A program made the position numbers and the translations under genes. Of a DNA stretch of 44,742 nucleotides, positions 16,619 through 24,545 are shown piece by piece. The notes beneath the pieces were generated by a model. That model saw only the letters and a program-made list of their open reading frames with translations. It ran no database searches and was not told the origin of the DNA. How positions within the stretch are numbered: the stretch's first letter is position 1; the number at the start of each line of letters is the position of its first letter. The stretch is from Bryobacterales bacterium (GTDB lineage Bacteria; Acidobacteriota; Terriglobia; Bryobacterales; Bryobacteraceae), in assembly GCA_026129915.1 (NCBI GenBank), contig JAHCHD010000022.1:1-44742 (forward strand). Direction: 5' to 3'.

Positions 16619-17632
16619 CTAGTGTCCAGCTTCGTCTTCGTTGGAGGATGGGCCACGCAGATCAGGCCCCCTTGGAAGGGATCGCGTGACCATCTCAATC
16701 AGTTCTTCCGCGAAGTTCGTGCATCCCTGAGCACCTCTCAGTGCGGCCTCTCTGCGATTCTGCGGAGAGCCTGAGCCAGCATAGATGAAGAATGGTGTTG
16801 TCTTGTCTTCCATCCGCACCGCTTCAAGCAATACGTAGCCCTCCCTGGGGCCCTCTTTCCTGCCCATGTCGGAAATGATGGCGGCGAAGCGGTTGGTCGA
16901 GAGGATCTGCATCGCCTCGTCGGTGGATTCGGCAAGGGTAAACTGAAGGCCCATAGACTCCATTGCTTTGCGCTCATAGACGTTGTTTTGAGGCCGGTCG
17001 TCCACCCAAAGAATTCGGTTGCGCCAGTCGTCGCATGAACCATTTCTCGCTGATTCGGACGCTTGAAAACCCGCAAGGACTTTGCCAGCGGCGCTTCTTG
17101 CCGCAGAGCCAACTTCTTCAAAGCTTGAGGAGCTTCCCTTATCCTTAGCGGTTGCAGCGGCCAGCGAGACCGCACCAGCAATCATCTTCTCCAGTTGCTC
17201 AACGGTAAGCTGCGTCACGGAGGAGCTGCGCTTCACCTGGCCGGCACTGCCATCGCTTGTTGATTGGGCCAGTATCTCCTTTGCACGTTCGGCGATCTTT
17301 GAGATCCGCCTTTCCCAGACATCGCCTTGAACAATCTGCGGGAGTTCGTCGTCAGTTAGCGAAGCTTCTGCAAGGTATACGATGATGGGCTTGCCTGCAC
17401 CCCAAAACGCACCCAACTCCGCGCCGCACCAGCTTGATCCGATGGACTTTCGAGTAGCGATGAAGATGCAAAGACCACACCGTTCTACAGCAGCCCGAAG
17501 TTGTTCGCGCAAAGACGCGCCGGGCCGTATTTCAGCAGGGTTCCAGAACGGCACGCTCCGAAGATCAAGGGCGTCAGTCACATTCTCGAACTCGGGCAGA
17601 TTCTCGAACGAGTGGCTGATAAACACGGACAT
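16619..17632 (-). CDS. TIR domain fused to a receiver-like domain (candidate defence NADase)
   Basis: A 337-aa cytoplasmic protein. Residues 1-110 form a TIR domain: it begins MSVFISHSFEN and has SSWCGAELGAFWG with the glutamate (E72) in the position that is catalytic in bacterial NAD-cleaving TIR proteins. A serine-rich linker (about 120-200) is followed by a CheY-like receiver-type domain: RILWVDDRPQNN (D211, D212), the candidate phosphoacceptor D255 in IISDMGR, and FFIYAGS. The conserved receiver lysine is not seen (GAQGCTNF there), so it may be an atypical sensor. TIR proteins deplete NAD or make signalling nucleotides in antiphage systems. It sits immediately left of the phage-derived cluster. 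Confidence 0.82.
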   Translation of the reverse strand: MSVFISHSFENLPEFENVTDALDLRSVPFWNPAEIRPGASLREQLRAAVERCGLCIFIATRKSIGSSWCGAELGAFWGAGKPIIVYLAEASLTDDELPQIVQGDVWERRISKIAERAKEILAQSTSDGSAGQVKRSSSVTQLTVEQLEKMIAGAVSLAAATAKDKGSSSSFEEVGSAARSAAGKVLAGFQASESARNGSCDDWRNRILWVDDRPQNNVYERKAMESMGLQFTLAESTDEAMQILSTNRFAAIISDMGRKEGPREGYVLLEAVRMEDKTTPFFIYAGSGSPQNRREAALRGAQGCTNFAEELIEMVTRSLPRGPDLRGPSSNEDEAGH

Positions 17633-17813
17633 GTGATTCTCTCAGAGAACTGGTGACGTCGTAGATATCTGGACAACAGCCGAGGTCTACTGTACTTGTG
17701 TCGCTGGAAGTGAAAGTAGGTGTCCCGTTTCCTGACTCTGACAGCTTTCTGGCGGCTATCGCAACGAGCTTAGCAACAACTGGAGGGTTGGTGCTAGCCT
17801 GATCCACTTCCAT
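17574..17813 (-). CDS. Possible small protein overlapping the TIR gene start (doubtful)
   Basis: A 79-aa frame starting at the ATG at 17813 (MEVDQASTNPPVVAKLVAIA), open further upstream to 17903. Its end overlaps the TIR gene start by 59 bp in another frame. The composition (VVAKLVAIAARKL, then Thr/Ser-rich) looks protein-like, but there is no good ribosome binding site and no recognised family. It may be a small partner of the TIR protein or a chance frame. Confidence 0.22.
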   Translation of the reverse strand: MEVDQASTNPPVVAKLVAIAARKLSESGNGTPTFTSSDTSTVDLGCCPDIYDVTSSLRESHVRVYQPLVRESARVRECD

Positions 17814-18307
17814 TCTGACTGTTCGGGCGCCCTCCGCCGCATCATCTGCCCTGCCGCAACCTGTGGCCGGGAGAAGTGCCGCCTCCTCCATCACACCTGC
17901 CAATATGACTGTCGCTCATCCGCATCAAAGTGCCCCTCTCGCGCTGTTCATGCCTACATCCAATGGCCAGGATAGGGTGCGGACAAGATGGATTCACTGG
18001 ACGCGACCCGGAAATCCACGAAGTTTTGCGGACGCCCAGGTATGTTCACGGCGGGTTAAAAAAAATAAGTAGTTCGTTATCAATCATTTGTCACACGTGG
18101 CAGGTAATGTTTGCAAAATGGATGCGTATGATTGGGGCGAAGTGAGCTGCGGCGCGGCGGCATGCCTCGCGGCGGCGACTAACGGTGTGAGATTGCCGCT
18201 AAGGACGATATGCGGATGATGCTGTTGCAGGGCGAAGCATGACAAGAAATCGTGAAGCCAGGATAGGCACCGGGGCGGATGCGGATATCGAGCGGAGGGA
18301 CTTAGGT
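17814..18307. other. Intergenic boundary region left of the phage-derived cluster
   Basis: About 490 bp with no convincing gene. The part from 18050 to 18140 is AT-rich with an A8 run at 18059-18066. It must hold the promoters for the minus-strand TIR gene and the plus-strand structural cluster, but no well-spaced -35/-10 pair was found. No integrase, excisionase, repressor or repeat matching the right end of the cluster was seen. Confidence 0.55.
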
Positions 18308-18526
18308 ATGAGCGCTGAAGATATCGATTCGTTTCTGGAGAATCTGCGAGTTAAGACGGAGGCAACGCTGATGAATGATGCCTCAGATCTTAAGAAAGTG
18401 AGTCTCAGTGACTATCTGAAATTGATGTGCTTGATTGACGAACGGCGGCGGACGAATACGCCCGCGGAAAAGGAGATTATCGTGCGGTGGGAAGAATCAT
18501 CAGAGCAGGAAAATGCCTGCAATTGA
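18308..18526 (+). CDS. Small protein upstream of terminase, possible small-subunit analogue
   Basis: A 72-aa protein starting at the ATG at 18308 (MSAEDIDSFLENLRVK) with GGAGG about 11 nt upstream. The frame is open from 18239. It is acidic, predicted helical, and ends in IIVRWEESS. It overlaps the large terminase gene, whose start lies within its last codons, so translation is probably coupled. By position it could be a small terminase subunit or packaging accessory protein, but it shows no clear helix-turn-helix. The function is inferred from position only. Confidence 0.6.
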   Translation: MSAEDIDSFLENLRVKTEATLMNDASDLKKVSLSDYLKLMCLIDERRRTNTPAEKEIIVRWEESSEQENACN

Positions 18527-19806
18527 TCGCGTACGAGCCACTGTATTCACAGCGGCGGTTTCATAATGTGAAAACCCGGTTCAAGGGGTTTTCGGGTCCG
18601 ATCGGGTCTGGAAAGAGTGCGGCTCTATGCCACGAGGCGATTCGGCTGGCTTACCAGAATCCAGGCTGTATGGGGCTATTGGGCGCCCCTACCTATCCGA
18701 TGTTGCGAGACGCGACACGGCGGGCGTTGCTTGGGGTTCTGGAAGAAAACGAGATTCCTTATGAGTGGCACAGGAGCGAGAACTATATCGACTTGCCGCA
18801 GTGCAAGTCGAGGGTGTTGCTGCGGTCTCTGGATGAATATGAACGGTTGCGGGGCACCAACCTGGCGTGGTTTGGAGTGGACGAGCTTACCTACTGCAAA
18901 GAGGAAGCATGGTTAAGGCTGGAAGGCCGTTTGCGCGAACCAAAGGCAAGGCGGCCTTGCGGGTTTGGAGTATGGACTCCCAAAGGGACTGACTGGGTAC
19001 ACCGCCGTTTCCTTGCCAGCGAGGCAAAGGACTACGAGGTGGTGCTGGCCAAGCCGAGCGAGAACCGGCACGTGCTGGCGGCGGACCCGCAGTTCTATGA
19101 ACGGCTGAAGAGCACGTATTCCGATGCGTTCTACCGGCAGGAGGTACTAGGCGAGTATGTGCTAAGTAACGGCAGGCAGGTGTATTCGTCGTTCAACCGG
19201 GAGACGAACATCAAGCCGTTGGAAAGGATATTCTCACTGCCGCTGCTATGGACGCTGGACTTCAACGTGAGTCCATTCTGCACGCTGATATGCCAGCGAG
19301 TAGGGAACTCGATCCATGTGCTCGACGAGCTTGTGCTGATCAGGGCAGAGACGGTGGAAATGGCGAGGGAGATGAATGACAAGTACGGGCAGAAAGCGCA
19401 CGGACTGGTGATCTATGGCGATGCCACCGGATCGGCGCAGCACACCAATGGCCCGAGCAACTACAAGCAACTGCTGGCAGAGCTAGGGAACGACAAGTGG
19501 AAGTGGGTGCACTCGCGCGTGAAGAAGTCGAATCCCCCAGTGAATGACCGGATCCGGCTGGTGAACAACATGCTGAAGAGCGCCGACGCGCAGGTGCGAA
19601 TACAGATCGACCCGCGATGCCATTGGCTGATTGCTGACCTCGAGCAGGTGCAGTATCAGGAGGACGGTGTGAGGGTGGACAAGGCGAGCGACGCAAACCG
19701 CACCCACATTTCTGATGCCTTGGGATATCTGGTATGGCAGGAGTTCGGGGTGAAGCAGCAGATTGGGGAACGCCAGGCTCCTGTTAGGGGCCCGGGACTA
19801 TTCTAG
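18487..19806 (+). CDS. Phage large terminase subunit (TerL)
   Basis: A 439-aa DNA-packaging motor. The ATPase domain has Walker A GPIGSGKS (residues 37-44) and Walker B WFGVDE (128-133), followed by GVWTPKG as the coupling-type motif. The RNase H-like nuclease domain has candidate metal ligands D258 (LDFN), D312 (YGDATG) and D410 (HISDALGY). All expected motifs are present and the length is normal, so it looks functional. The GTG at 18487 (AAGGAG 11 nt upstream) is used. An in-frame TTG at 18523, overlapping the previous stop as TTGA and giving MIAYEPLYSQRRF, is an equally plausible start. It is the first recognisable gene of the head module. Confidence 0.9.
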   Translation: MGRIIRAGKCLQLIAYEPLYSQRRFHNVKTRFKGFSGPIGSGKSAALCHEAIRLAYQNPGCMGLLGAPTYPMLRDATRRALLGVLEENEIPYEWHRSENYIDLPQCKSRVLLRSLDEYERLRGTNLAWFGVDELTYCKEEAWLRLEGRLREPKARRPCGFGVWTPKGTDWVHRRFLASEAKDYEVVLAKPSENRHVLAADPQFYERLKSTYSDAFYRQEVLGEYVLSNGRQVYSSFNRETNIKPLERIFSLPLLWTLDFNVSPFCTLICQRVGNSIHVLDELVLIRAETVEMAREMNDKYGQKAHGLVIYGDATGSAQHTNGPSNYKQLLAELGNDKWKWVHSRVKKSNPPVNDRIRLVNNMLKSADAQVRIQIDPRCHWLIADLEQVQYQEDGVRVDKASDANRTHISDALGYLVWQEFGVKQQIGERQAPVRGPGLF

Positions 19807-19927
19807 TCCGGCAATTCTTCGAGGATCCAAGTGAACTGAGCAGACCCTCCGGCAACCGTGGCCGGGAGTGGCAAGGCCGGGGTGCGCCCTGGCGGCGAAA
19901 GAACGGAGGAAGCGAGAGCAACTGGAT

Positions 19928-21328
19928 ATGAACCAGGAATTTGTGTTGCGGCCACACCCGGATTACGTACGCAATCAGGCGATGTATCGCACCTACCATC
20001 ACCTCTATCACGGCGGAGAGACACTGAAACGCAACGCCGGAGAATACCTTTCGCGGCGGTTGCGTGAACCGCAGGAGGTGTACGAGGAACGGTTGTCGAG
20101 GGTTTTCTACGAGAACTATATCGGATCGATCGTCGACTGGTATGCAGCGACTCTGTTCCGACGCGAACCCATCGTTACCTACGAGAGCGGTAAAGACCGG
20201 GGAAAGGTGTTTTTCGGCCAACTGTTGGAGGACTGCGACCGCAAGGGAACCGCACTTGGGGACTTCCTGCGGCAACAGTTCACGCACGCCCTGGTGTATG
20301 GGCGGAGCTACACGCTGGTGGACTTCCCGCGACAGACGGGCCGGGCATCCAACCAGGCCGAGGAAGACGCCCTAGGCTTTTCGCGGGCGTATCTGACCGG
20401 CTTCACGCCCGAGCAGATGGTGAACTGGGCCTACGACGAAGTAGGGCGGTTCGAGTGGGTGGTGTTCCGGCAGGAGCGTCTGGTTCCCCGGGGTGGCATG
20501 AATCCAGCATGGGAAAAGGAAACCCGCTGGTACTACTTCAGCAAGCAACAGTACAAGCTGTTTCGCGCGTTCGGCACGGAGACGCCGGAACTGATTGGGG
20601 AAGGGCCGCATGGGTTCACCGCGCTGAACCAGGTGCCGGTGTTTGAACTCACCGTTTCCGACGGCATGTGGCTGATGAACAAGGCTGCGCTGCTGCAACT
20701 CGAACACTTCAACAAGTCGAACGCACAGGCGTGGGCTATCTCGATGGGCCTGTTTGCGATGCCAGTGATCTATTCGGATCGCGAATGGCAACAGGTGATC
20801 GGCGAGAGCTACTACCTGAAGCTGGGAGCCGACGACCGCTTTGGATGGACGGAACCACAGGGGAAGGTGTACGAGATTGCGGCGGAGAACCTGAAACGGC
20901 TGAAGGAAGAGATCTACCGAGTGAGCTATCTGCTGAACCAGGCAGGAGGACCGCAGAACTTCGGTCAGTCCGGCTTGAGCAAGCAGCGGGACTTCACCGT
21001 GACGCAGGAAGTGTTGCGCGGTTACGGGGATGCGGTAAAGGACTTCGCGAAGAGAGTGTTGCGCGGGATTGACCGGGCGCGCAATGACGAGCTGGAGATC
21101 AACGTGACGGGCCTGGATGAGTTCGACATCGGGGATTTCACAAACGAGATCGATGATGCCAAGAAGTTGCTTGGCTTTGGAATCCGGTCAGACACGCTGC
21201 GCCGGCAGATCTACCGGCGGCTGACATACAAGTACCTGTGCGATGTGCGACAGGATATCAAGGACCGAATTTCCAGCGAGATCAACGACTGGCTGGATGA
21301 GGGAGAAGGTAGCGACAACAATGAGTGA
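19928..21328 (+). CDS. Phage portal protein
   Basis: A 466-aa protein with the order and features of DUF4055-like portal proteins. An N-terminal helical part (YEERLSRVFYENYIGSIVDW) is followed by a wing/stem region with NLKRLKEEIYRVSYLLNQAG and a C-terminal helical tail. Portals form the dodecameric DNA gate at one capsid vertex. The ATG at 19928 (MNQEFVLRPHPDYV) is preferred to the GTG at 19868 because the preceding residues look non-coding. The ribosome binding site is weak for both. It sits between terminase and scaffold, and its stop overlaps the scaffold start by 8 bp. The family call rests on length, position and local similarity. Confidence 0.82.
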   Translation: MNQEFVLRPHPDYVRNQAMYRTYHHLYHGGETLKRNAGEYLSRRLREPQEVYEERLSRVFYENYIGSIVDWYAATLFRREPIVTYESGKDRGKVFFGQLLEDCDRKGTALGDFLRQQFTHALVYGRSYTLVDFPRQTGRASNQAEEDALGFSRAYLTGFTPEQMVNWAYDEVGRFEWVVFRQERLVPRGGMNPAWEKETRWYYFSKQQYKLFRAFGTETPELIGEGPHGFTALNQVPVFELTVSDGMWLMNKAALLQLEHFNKSNAQAWAISMGLFAMPVIYSDREWQQVIGESYYLKLGADDRFGWTEPQGKVYEIAAENLKRLKEEIYRVSYLLNQAGGPQNFGQSGLSKQRDFTVTQEVLRGYGDAVKDFAKRVLRGIDRARNDELEINVTGLDEFDIGDFTNEIDDAKKLLGFGIRSDTLRRQIYRRLTYKYLCDVRQDIKDRISSEINDWLDEGEGSDNNE

Positions 21329-21899
21329 ACCAAAAGAGAACGAGGGCGCAAAGGCGCTTGCGGGACAGGACATTCGTGGTCTTGTGCAGGAAGCAATCCA
21401 AGAGTTTCTGCGGCACAAGCAGCAGGAGACCGAACCGGCTCACCGGGCGGAACTGCAGGAAGAACGCCGGCGCCGCGAGCAACTGGAGTCGCAGGTGCGC
21501 GAACTGCTTCAGAAGACGAGAGAGAGCGAGCTGGAAGTGGCCCGGGCGCGGATGACGGGAGCTGTGCGAGACGAACTGCAGAAGCAAGGAGTCACAAAGC
21601 TGGACCTCGCCTTTCGCGTGATAAAGGATGACATTCGCCAGAGTGAGCACGGCGACTATGTGGTGCGCGGACGCGATGGTGACGTCGCGCTGCAGGACTA
21701 CGTGAAGAAATTCGTGGACGAGAACCCTGAGTTCTTGCCGCCGCGGATCAAGGGCGGATCGGGCAGTTCCGGAATGGCAGGCGACGCCACGGGCGCGCGC
21801 TTCGATCTGGATGCAATCCGGCCGGGGATGAGCGAAGAGGAGCGACGGCAGGTGCATGCCGCCATTGCGAATCTGGCATCCCAAACATTCAAGAGTTAG
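21321..21899 (+). CDS. Capsid scaffolding protein
   Basis: A 192-aa protein starting at the ATG at 21321, overlapping the portal stop. Residues about 20-85 are strongly charged and predicted coiled coil (EERRRREQLESQVRELLQK). A Gly/Ser-rich hinge (GGSGSSGMAG) leads to a C-terminal helical segment (MSEEERRQVHAAIANLASQ). This matches phage scaffolding proteins, which guide coat assembly and are removed before packaging. No separate prohead protease gene is seen in the cluster, so removal may be by exit and not proteolysis, as in P22. The assignment rests on position between portal and coat gene and on composition. Confidence 0.75.
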   Translation: MSEPKENEGAKALAGQDIRGLVQEAIQEFLRHKQQETEPAHRAELQEERRRREQLESQVRELLQKTRESELEVARARMTGAVRDELQKQGVTKLDLAFRVIKDDIRQSEHGDYVVRGRDGDVALQDYVKKFVDENPEFLPPRIKGGSGSSGMAGDATGARFDLDAIRPGMSEEERRQVHAAIANLASQTFKS

Positions 21900-21921
21900 C
21901 GATGGAGGAGAAGAAACAGGA

Positions 21922-22833
21922 ATGCCTGCAATTACTTCAGCAAATCTGGCCCAGGCGATTGTAAAGCTTGTGGCCGCCGACGCACTGCCGGCGCTAATGG
22001 GGAATCTGGTGATGGGGAACCTGGTAAACCGGGATTTCGAACCGTCACTGGCCAACTCCGGCGACACGGTGAATGTGCCCATTCCGCCTGTACTGACAGC
22101 CAACAACCTGGCTGAAGGCGGCGTGGTGCAATCGCAGAACCCGAACCTGGGCAATGCACAGATCGTGCTTGATACGCACGTGGAAGCGAGCTTCCAGATT
22201 CCCGATATCACCAAGGTGCTTGCGGTGCCTGACCTGTTGTCGCTCTATATGCAGCCGGCGCTGGTGGCGATTGCCGAGCGAATCGAAGGGGACCTGCTGG
22301 GCCTGTATTCACAGTTCACCGCCAATGCGATGGTGGGAACTGGTGGGACGGCCATCACGGAAGCAGTGATCGATACGGCGGAGACAAGGCTGTTTGAAGC
22401 CAAGGTGCCGCCCACCGCTCCCAAGTACCTGGTGGTGGATTCCGGTACCTACTCCACCATGCGCCAGATTCCGCGCTTCAGCGAGTACGGCAGTGTGGGC
22501 GAAGCGGGCCTGAAGACAATGGTGGAAGGTTCAGTTGGGCGGATCAAGGACTTCTATGTCTTCCGCTCGCAGTTCGTGAAGAAGACCGGAGTTACTCCGG
22601 TTACCACGCAGAACATCGCCTTCTCACGGGATGCCATTGGGTTGGTGATTCGCCGTCTGCCGCGGCCGCTGCCGGGCACGGGTGCGATTGCCGAGTATGC
22701 CGAGTTCGGCAACTTTGGCATGCGCGTTGTGATGAGCTACAAGCCCGATACGCTTTCGCAGCAGTTCACCGTGGATGTTCTCTACGGCAAGGGCGTTCTG
22801 CGGAATGGCTTCGGCGTGCAGGTGCGCAGCTAG
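21922..22833 (+). CDS. Major capsid protein, P22 coat-like family
   Basis: A 303-aa protein starting at the ATG at 21922 (MPAITSANLAQAIVKL), with GGAGGAG about 11 nt upstream. It matches the P22 coat-like family: VNVPIPPVLTANNLAEGG, then NAQIVLDTHVEASFQIPD, then ITKVLAVPDLLSLYMQPA and IAERIEGDLL, ending GVQVRS. These proteins adopt the HK97 fold and form the icosahedral shell. There are no frameshifts and the length is full, so a functional shell protein is expected. A strong terminator directly follows, which would raise coat transcript relative to downstream tail genes. Confidence 0.87.
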   Translation: MPAITSANLAQAIVKLVAADALPALMGNLVMGNLVNRDFEPSLANSGDTVNVPIPPVLTANNLAEGGVVQSQNPNLGNAQIVLDTHVEASFQIPDITKVLAVPDLLSLYMQPALVAIAERIEGDLLGLYSQFTANAMVGTGGTAITEAVIDTAETRLFEAKVPPTAPKYLVVDSGTYSTMRQIPRFSEYGSVGEAGLKTMVEGSVGRIKDFYVFRSQFVKKTGVTPVTTQNIAFSRDAIGLVIRRLPRPLPGTGAIAEYAEFGNFGMRVVMSYKPDTLSQQFTVDVLYGKGVLRNGFGVQVRS

Positions 22834-22878
22834 CAACCAGCGGGCCGCCTGGCGGACGCAACGAAGTAACAAATCATC

Positions 22879-22908
22879 CGGGTCCAACAGAGTGTTGGAC
22901 CCGTTTTT
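22879..22908 (+). terminator. Internal terminator after the capsid gene
   Basis: A perfect 11-bp stem (22879-22889 with 22893-22903) with a 3-nt GAG loop and TTTTT (22904-22908). It lies 45 bp past the capsid stop and only 9 bp before the next gene. Partial read-through would set a high capsid-to-tail expression ratio. Confidence 0.93.
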
Positions 22909-22917
22909 CTGAAAACC

Positions 22918-23253
22918 ATGAATCTCCGCAACTACTACGAAAACGTGAAGAAGATCCGGGAAGGCCTTTCAGGGCAGTATGTATACCTGACCAGCCTTGC
23001 CACACCCAATGGCGGCAAAGAGGGATGCGTGTCGGAAGTGCCGGTAGAGGTGGCGGCGCGCATGATCGCTGACGGCGTAGCGCGCAAATCCGAAGTCGAC
23101 GAGATTCTCGGGTACCAGCTCGAAGCAGAATCACTGCGGGCCGCGGCGCAGGAAGATCAACTGCGCAACCGTCTGCGCATCACCCTGGTGAACGAACCCG
23201 ATATTCAGCTTGCAGGCGACAAGTCGCCGGCGAAGCCCACCATCCGGAGCTAA
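22918..23253 (+). CDS. Small phage protein downstream of capsid (unrecognised)
   Basis: A 111-aa protein (MNLRNYYENVKKIREGL) with a compact N-terminal half containing VYLTSLATPNGGKEG and VPVEVAARMIADGVAR, and a charged helical C-terminal half. It starts only 9 nt after the terminator T-tract, and there is no ribosome binding site, so initiation may depend on read-through transcripts or be weak. By position it may be a head decoration or completion protein; no family is recognised. Confidence 0.65.
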   Translation: MNLRNYYENVKKIREGLSGQYVYLTSLATPNGGKEGCVSEVPVEVAARMIADGVARKSEVDEILGYQLEAESLRAAAQEDQLRNRLRITLVNEPDIQLAGDKSPAKPTIRS

Positions 23254-23265
23254 GGAAGAAACTGC

Positions 23266-24030
23266 ATGGCGCTGATTACCGACGCTGGATTGATTGAGAT
23301 TCGCGACCTCCTTCCCTACGAAAACGATCTGCTGGAGACGGCGGACAAAGAGCGAGTGGACATCGAAACGAAAACGCGGCTTGCCGTGGACGAGGTGCGC
23401 AGGGAGCTGGAGAATGAGCTTGGCCGCGCAAGTATCGATAGCACGGGGACGGGAGCCACAGGCTTCGGATTGCGAAACGTAGTGGTAACGGACGGTTTGC
23501 GCTGGTGGCTGCAGTGCCATGCCTTGCACCTGTTCTATCTGGAGTGCTTTGGGCACCAGATGAACGAGCGGTTCAAGGCGAAGCAGGTGCACTACGCCCA
23601 CCGCTCGACGAAGGCTAAAGCGACCTATCTCGAGCGAGGTGTCGCCATCGTGACACAGCCGCTGCCGCGCGCCGGAGTTCCAATGATCACCGAAGCAGCA
23701 GGGGCGCAGGAGCCGGGCAACTACTACGTGGCGACGGCGTGGGTATCGGCAAGCGACAAGCAAAGTGCGCTTAGCCCGATGACCACATTCGCCGCGATTG
23801 GCACGAACACGATGATGGTGGCGGCAGGGAGCGCACCGCAATCCGCCGCTGGCTGGCATGTATACGTTGGACGTAGCGCGGAAAGCCTGGTGCGGCAAAC
23901 GGCCTTGCCAGTGGCGCCCGGCCAGATATGGGTAATGACCCAGCCATGGAATGCGGCCGGCAGCCCCTGGGGGAATGAGCAAGTGCCGGAGCTCTATCTG
24001 CAACCGCAACGGGTCTTCCTGAGAGGTTAG
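23266..24030 (+). CDS. Probable head-tail connector with C-terminal Ig-like domain
   Basis: A 254-aa protein with GGAAG upstream of the ATG at 23266. The N-terminal half (about 1-130) is helical (RDLLPYENDLLETADKER, then TRLAVDEVRRELENEL) and resembles head-tail connector proteins. The C-terminal half (about 145-230) is a beta-sandwich, fibronectin/Ig-like module (GNYYVATAWVSASDKQSALS, then GWHVYVGRSAESL). The same kind of module occurs in the 1309-aa tail hub protein of this cluster. The connector role is inferred from position between capsid and tail genes. Confidence 0.6.
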   Translation: MALITDAGLIEIRDLLPYENDLLETADKERVDIETKTRLAVDEVRRELENELGRASIDSTGTGATGFGLRNVVVTDGLRWWLQCHALHLFYLECFGHQMNERFKAKQVHYAHRSTKAKATYLERGVAIVTQPLPRAGVPMITEAAGAQEPGNYYVATAWVSASDKQSALSPMTTFAAIGTNTMMVAAGSAPQSAAGWHVYVGRSAESLVRQTALPVAPGQIWVMTQPWNAAGSPWGNEQVPELYLQPQRVFLRG

Positions 24031-24032
24031 CA

Positions 24033-24545
24033 ATGGGATACGTACTTGAAAAGGCCATAAAGACGGTGGTCGATTTGCTCTCCGGGCCGGGTGGCATTGG
24101 AGTTCAGCTGGAACAGATGGCCGAAGAACAGCCAGAGCTGGCGGAATCTGTTGCCGGGTTTGTGGTGCGCGGATTCCCCTTGAAGCGAGGTGTGGCGCCA
24201 GACGAGGACTTCTCGTGTGATCCGCGGATTCGTGTGCAGGTGGAAAAGCTTGCGAATACACAGCGGCTGAAGTTCATGCCCTTCGCGGGGCACTGCGCCA
24301 TGCTGCTTTCCGTGGAAGCTGCAGACGACCGGCAGGAGCTGGTTGCGTCTCAGCTGACTGCAATCTGCGATGCCATTCTGCTGGTGCTCGACAACCATGT
24401 GGGCCAGCTAGCGCCTGGGATCTGCTACCCCGGCGGCTATGAACTTGCCGTCTCTCCGATGGACCGCGGCGGACAGGGCTTTCAGCAGGTGGCGCAACTG
24501 CGCTTTCAACTGGCGATGGAGGAGGGAGGGAGTAGGAAATCATGA
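24033..24545 (+). CDS. Phage structural protein, probable tail completion/terminator protein
   Basis: A 170-aa protein (MGYVLEKAIKTVVDLLSG) beginning 2 bp after the previous stop and overlapping the next gene by 4 bp (ATGA), so translation is coupled. Alternating helix and strand composition and the position just before the tail tube candidate fit tail completion or tail-terminator proteins. No motif is diagnostic, so the call is positional. Confidence 0.5.
   Translation: MGYVLEKAIKTVVDLLSGPGGIGVQLEQMAEEQPELAESVAGFVVRGFPLKRGVAPDEDFSCDPRIRVQVEKLANTQRLKFMPFAGHCAMLLSVEAADDRQELVASQLTAICDAILLVLDNHVGQLAPGICYPGGYELAVSPMDRGGQGFQQVAQLRFQLAMEEGGSRKS

Noticed and set aside
18059..18140. Promoter for the structural cluster in the AT-rich stretch
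   Set aside because: TTGTCA, TTGCAA, TAATGT and TATGAT occur, but spacings are 10-11 nt, not near 17, so no promoter is called.
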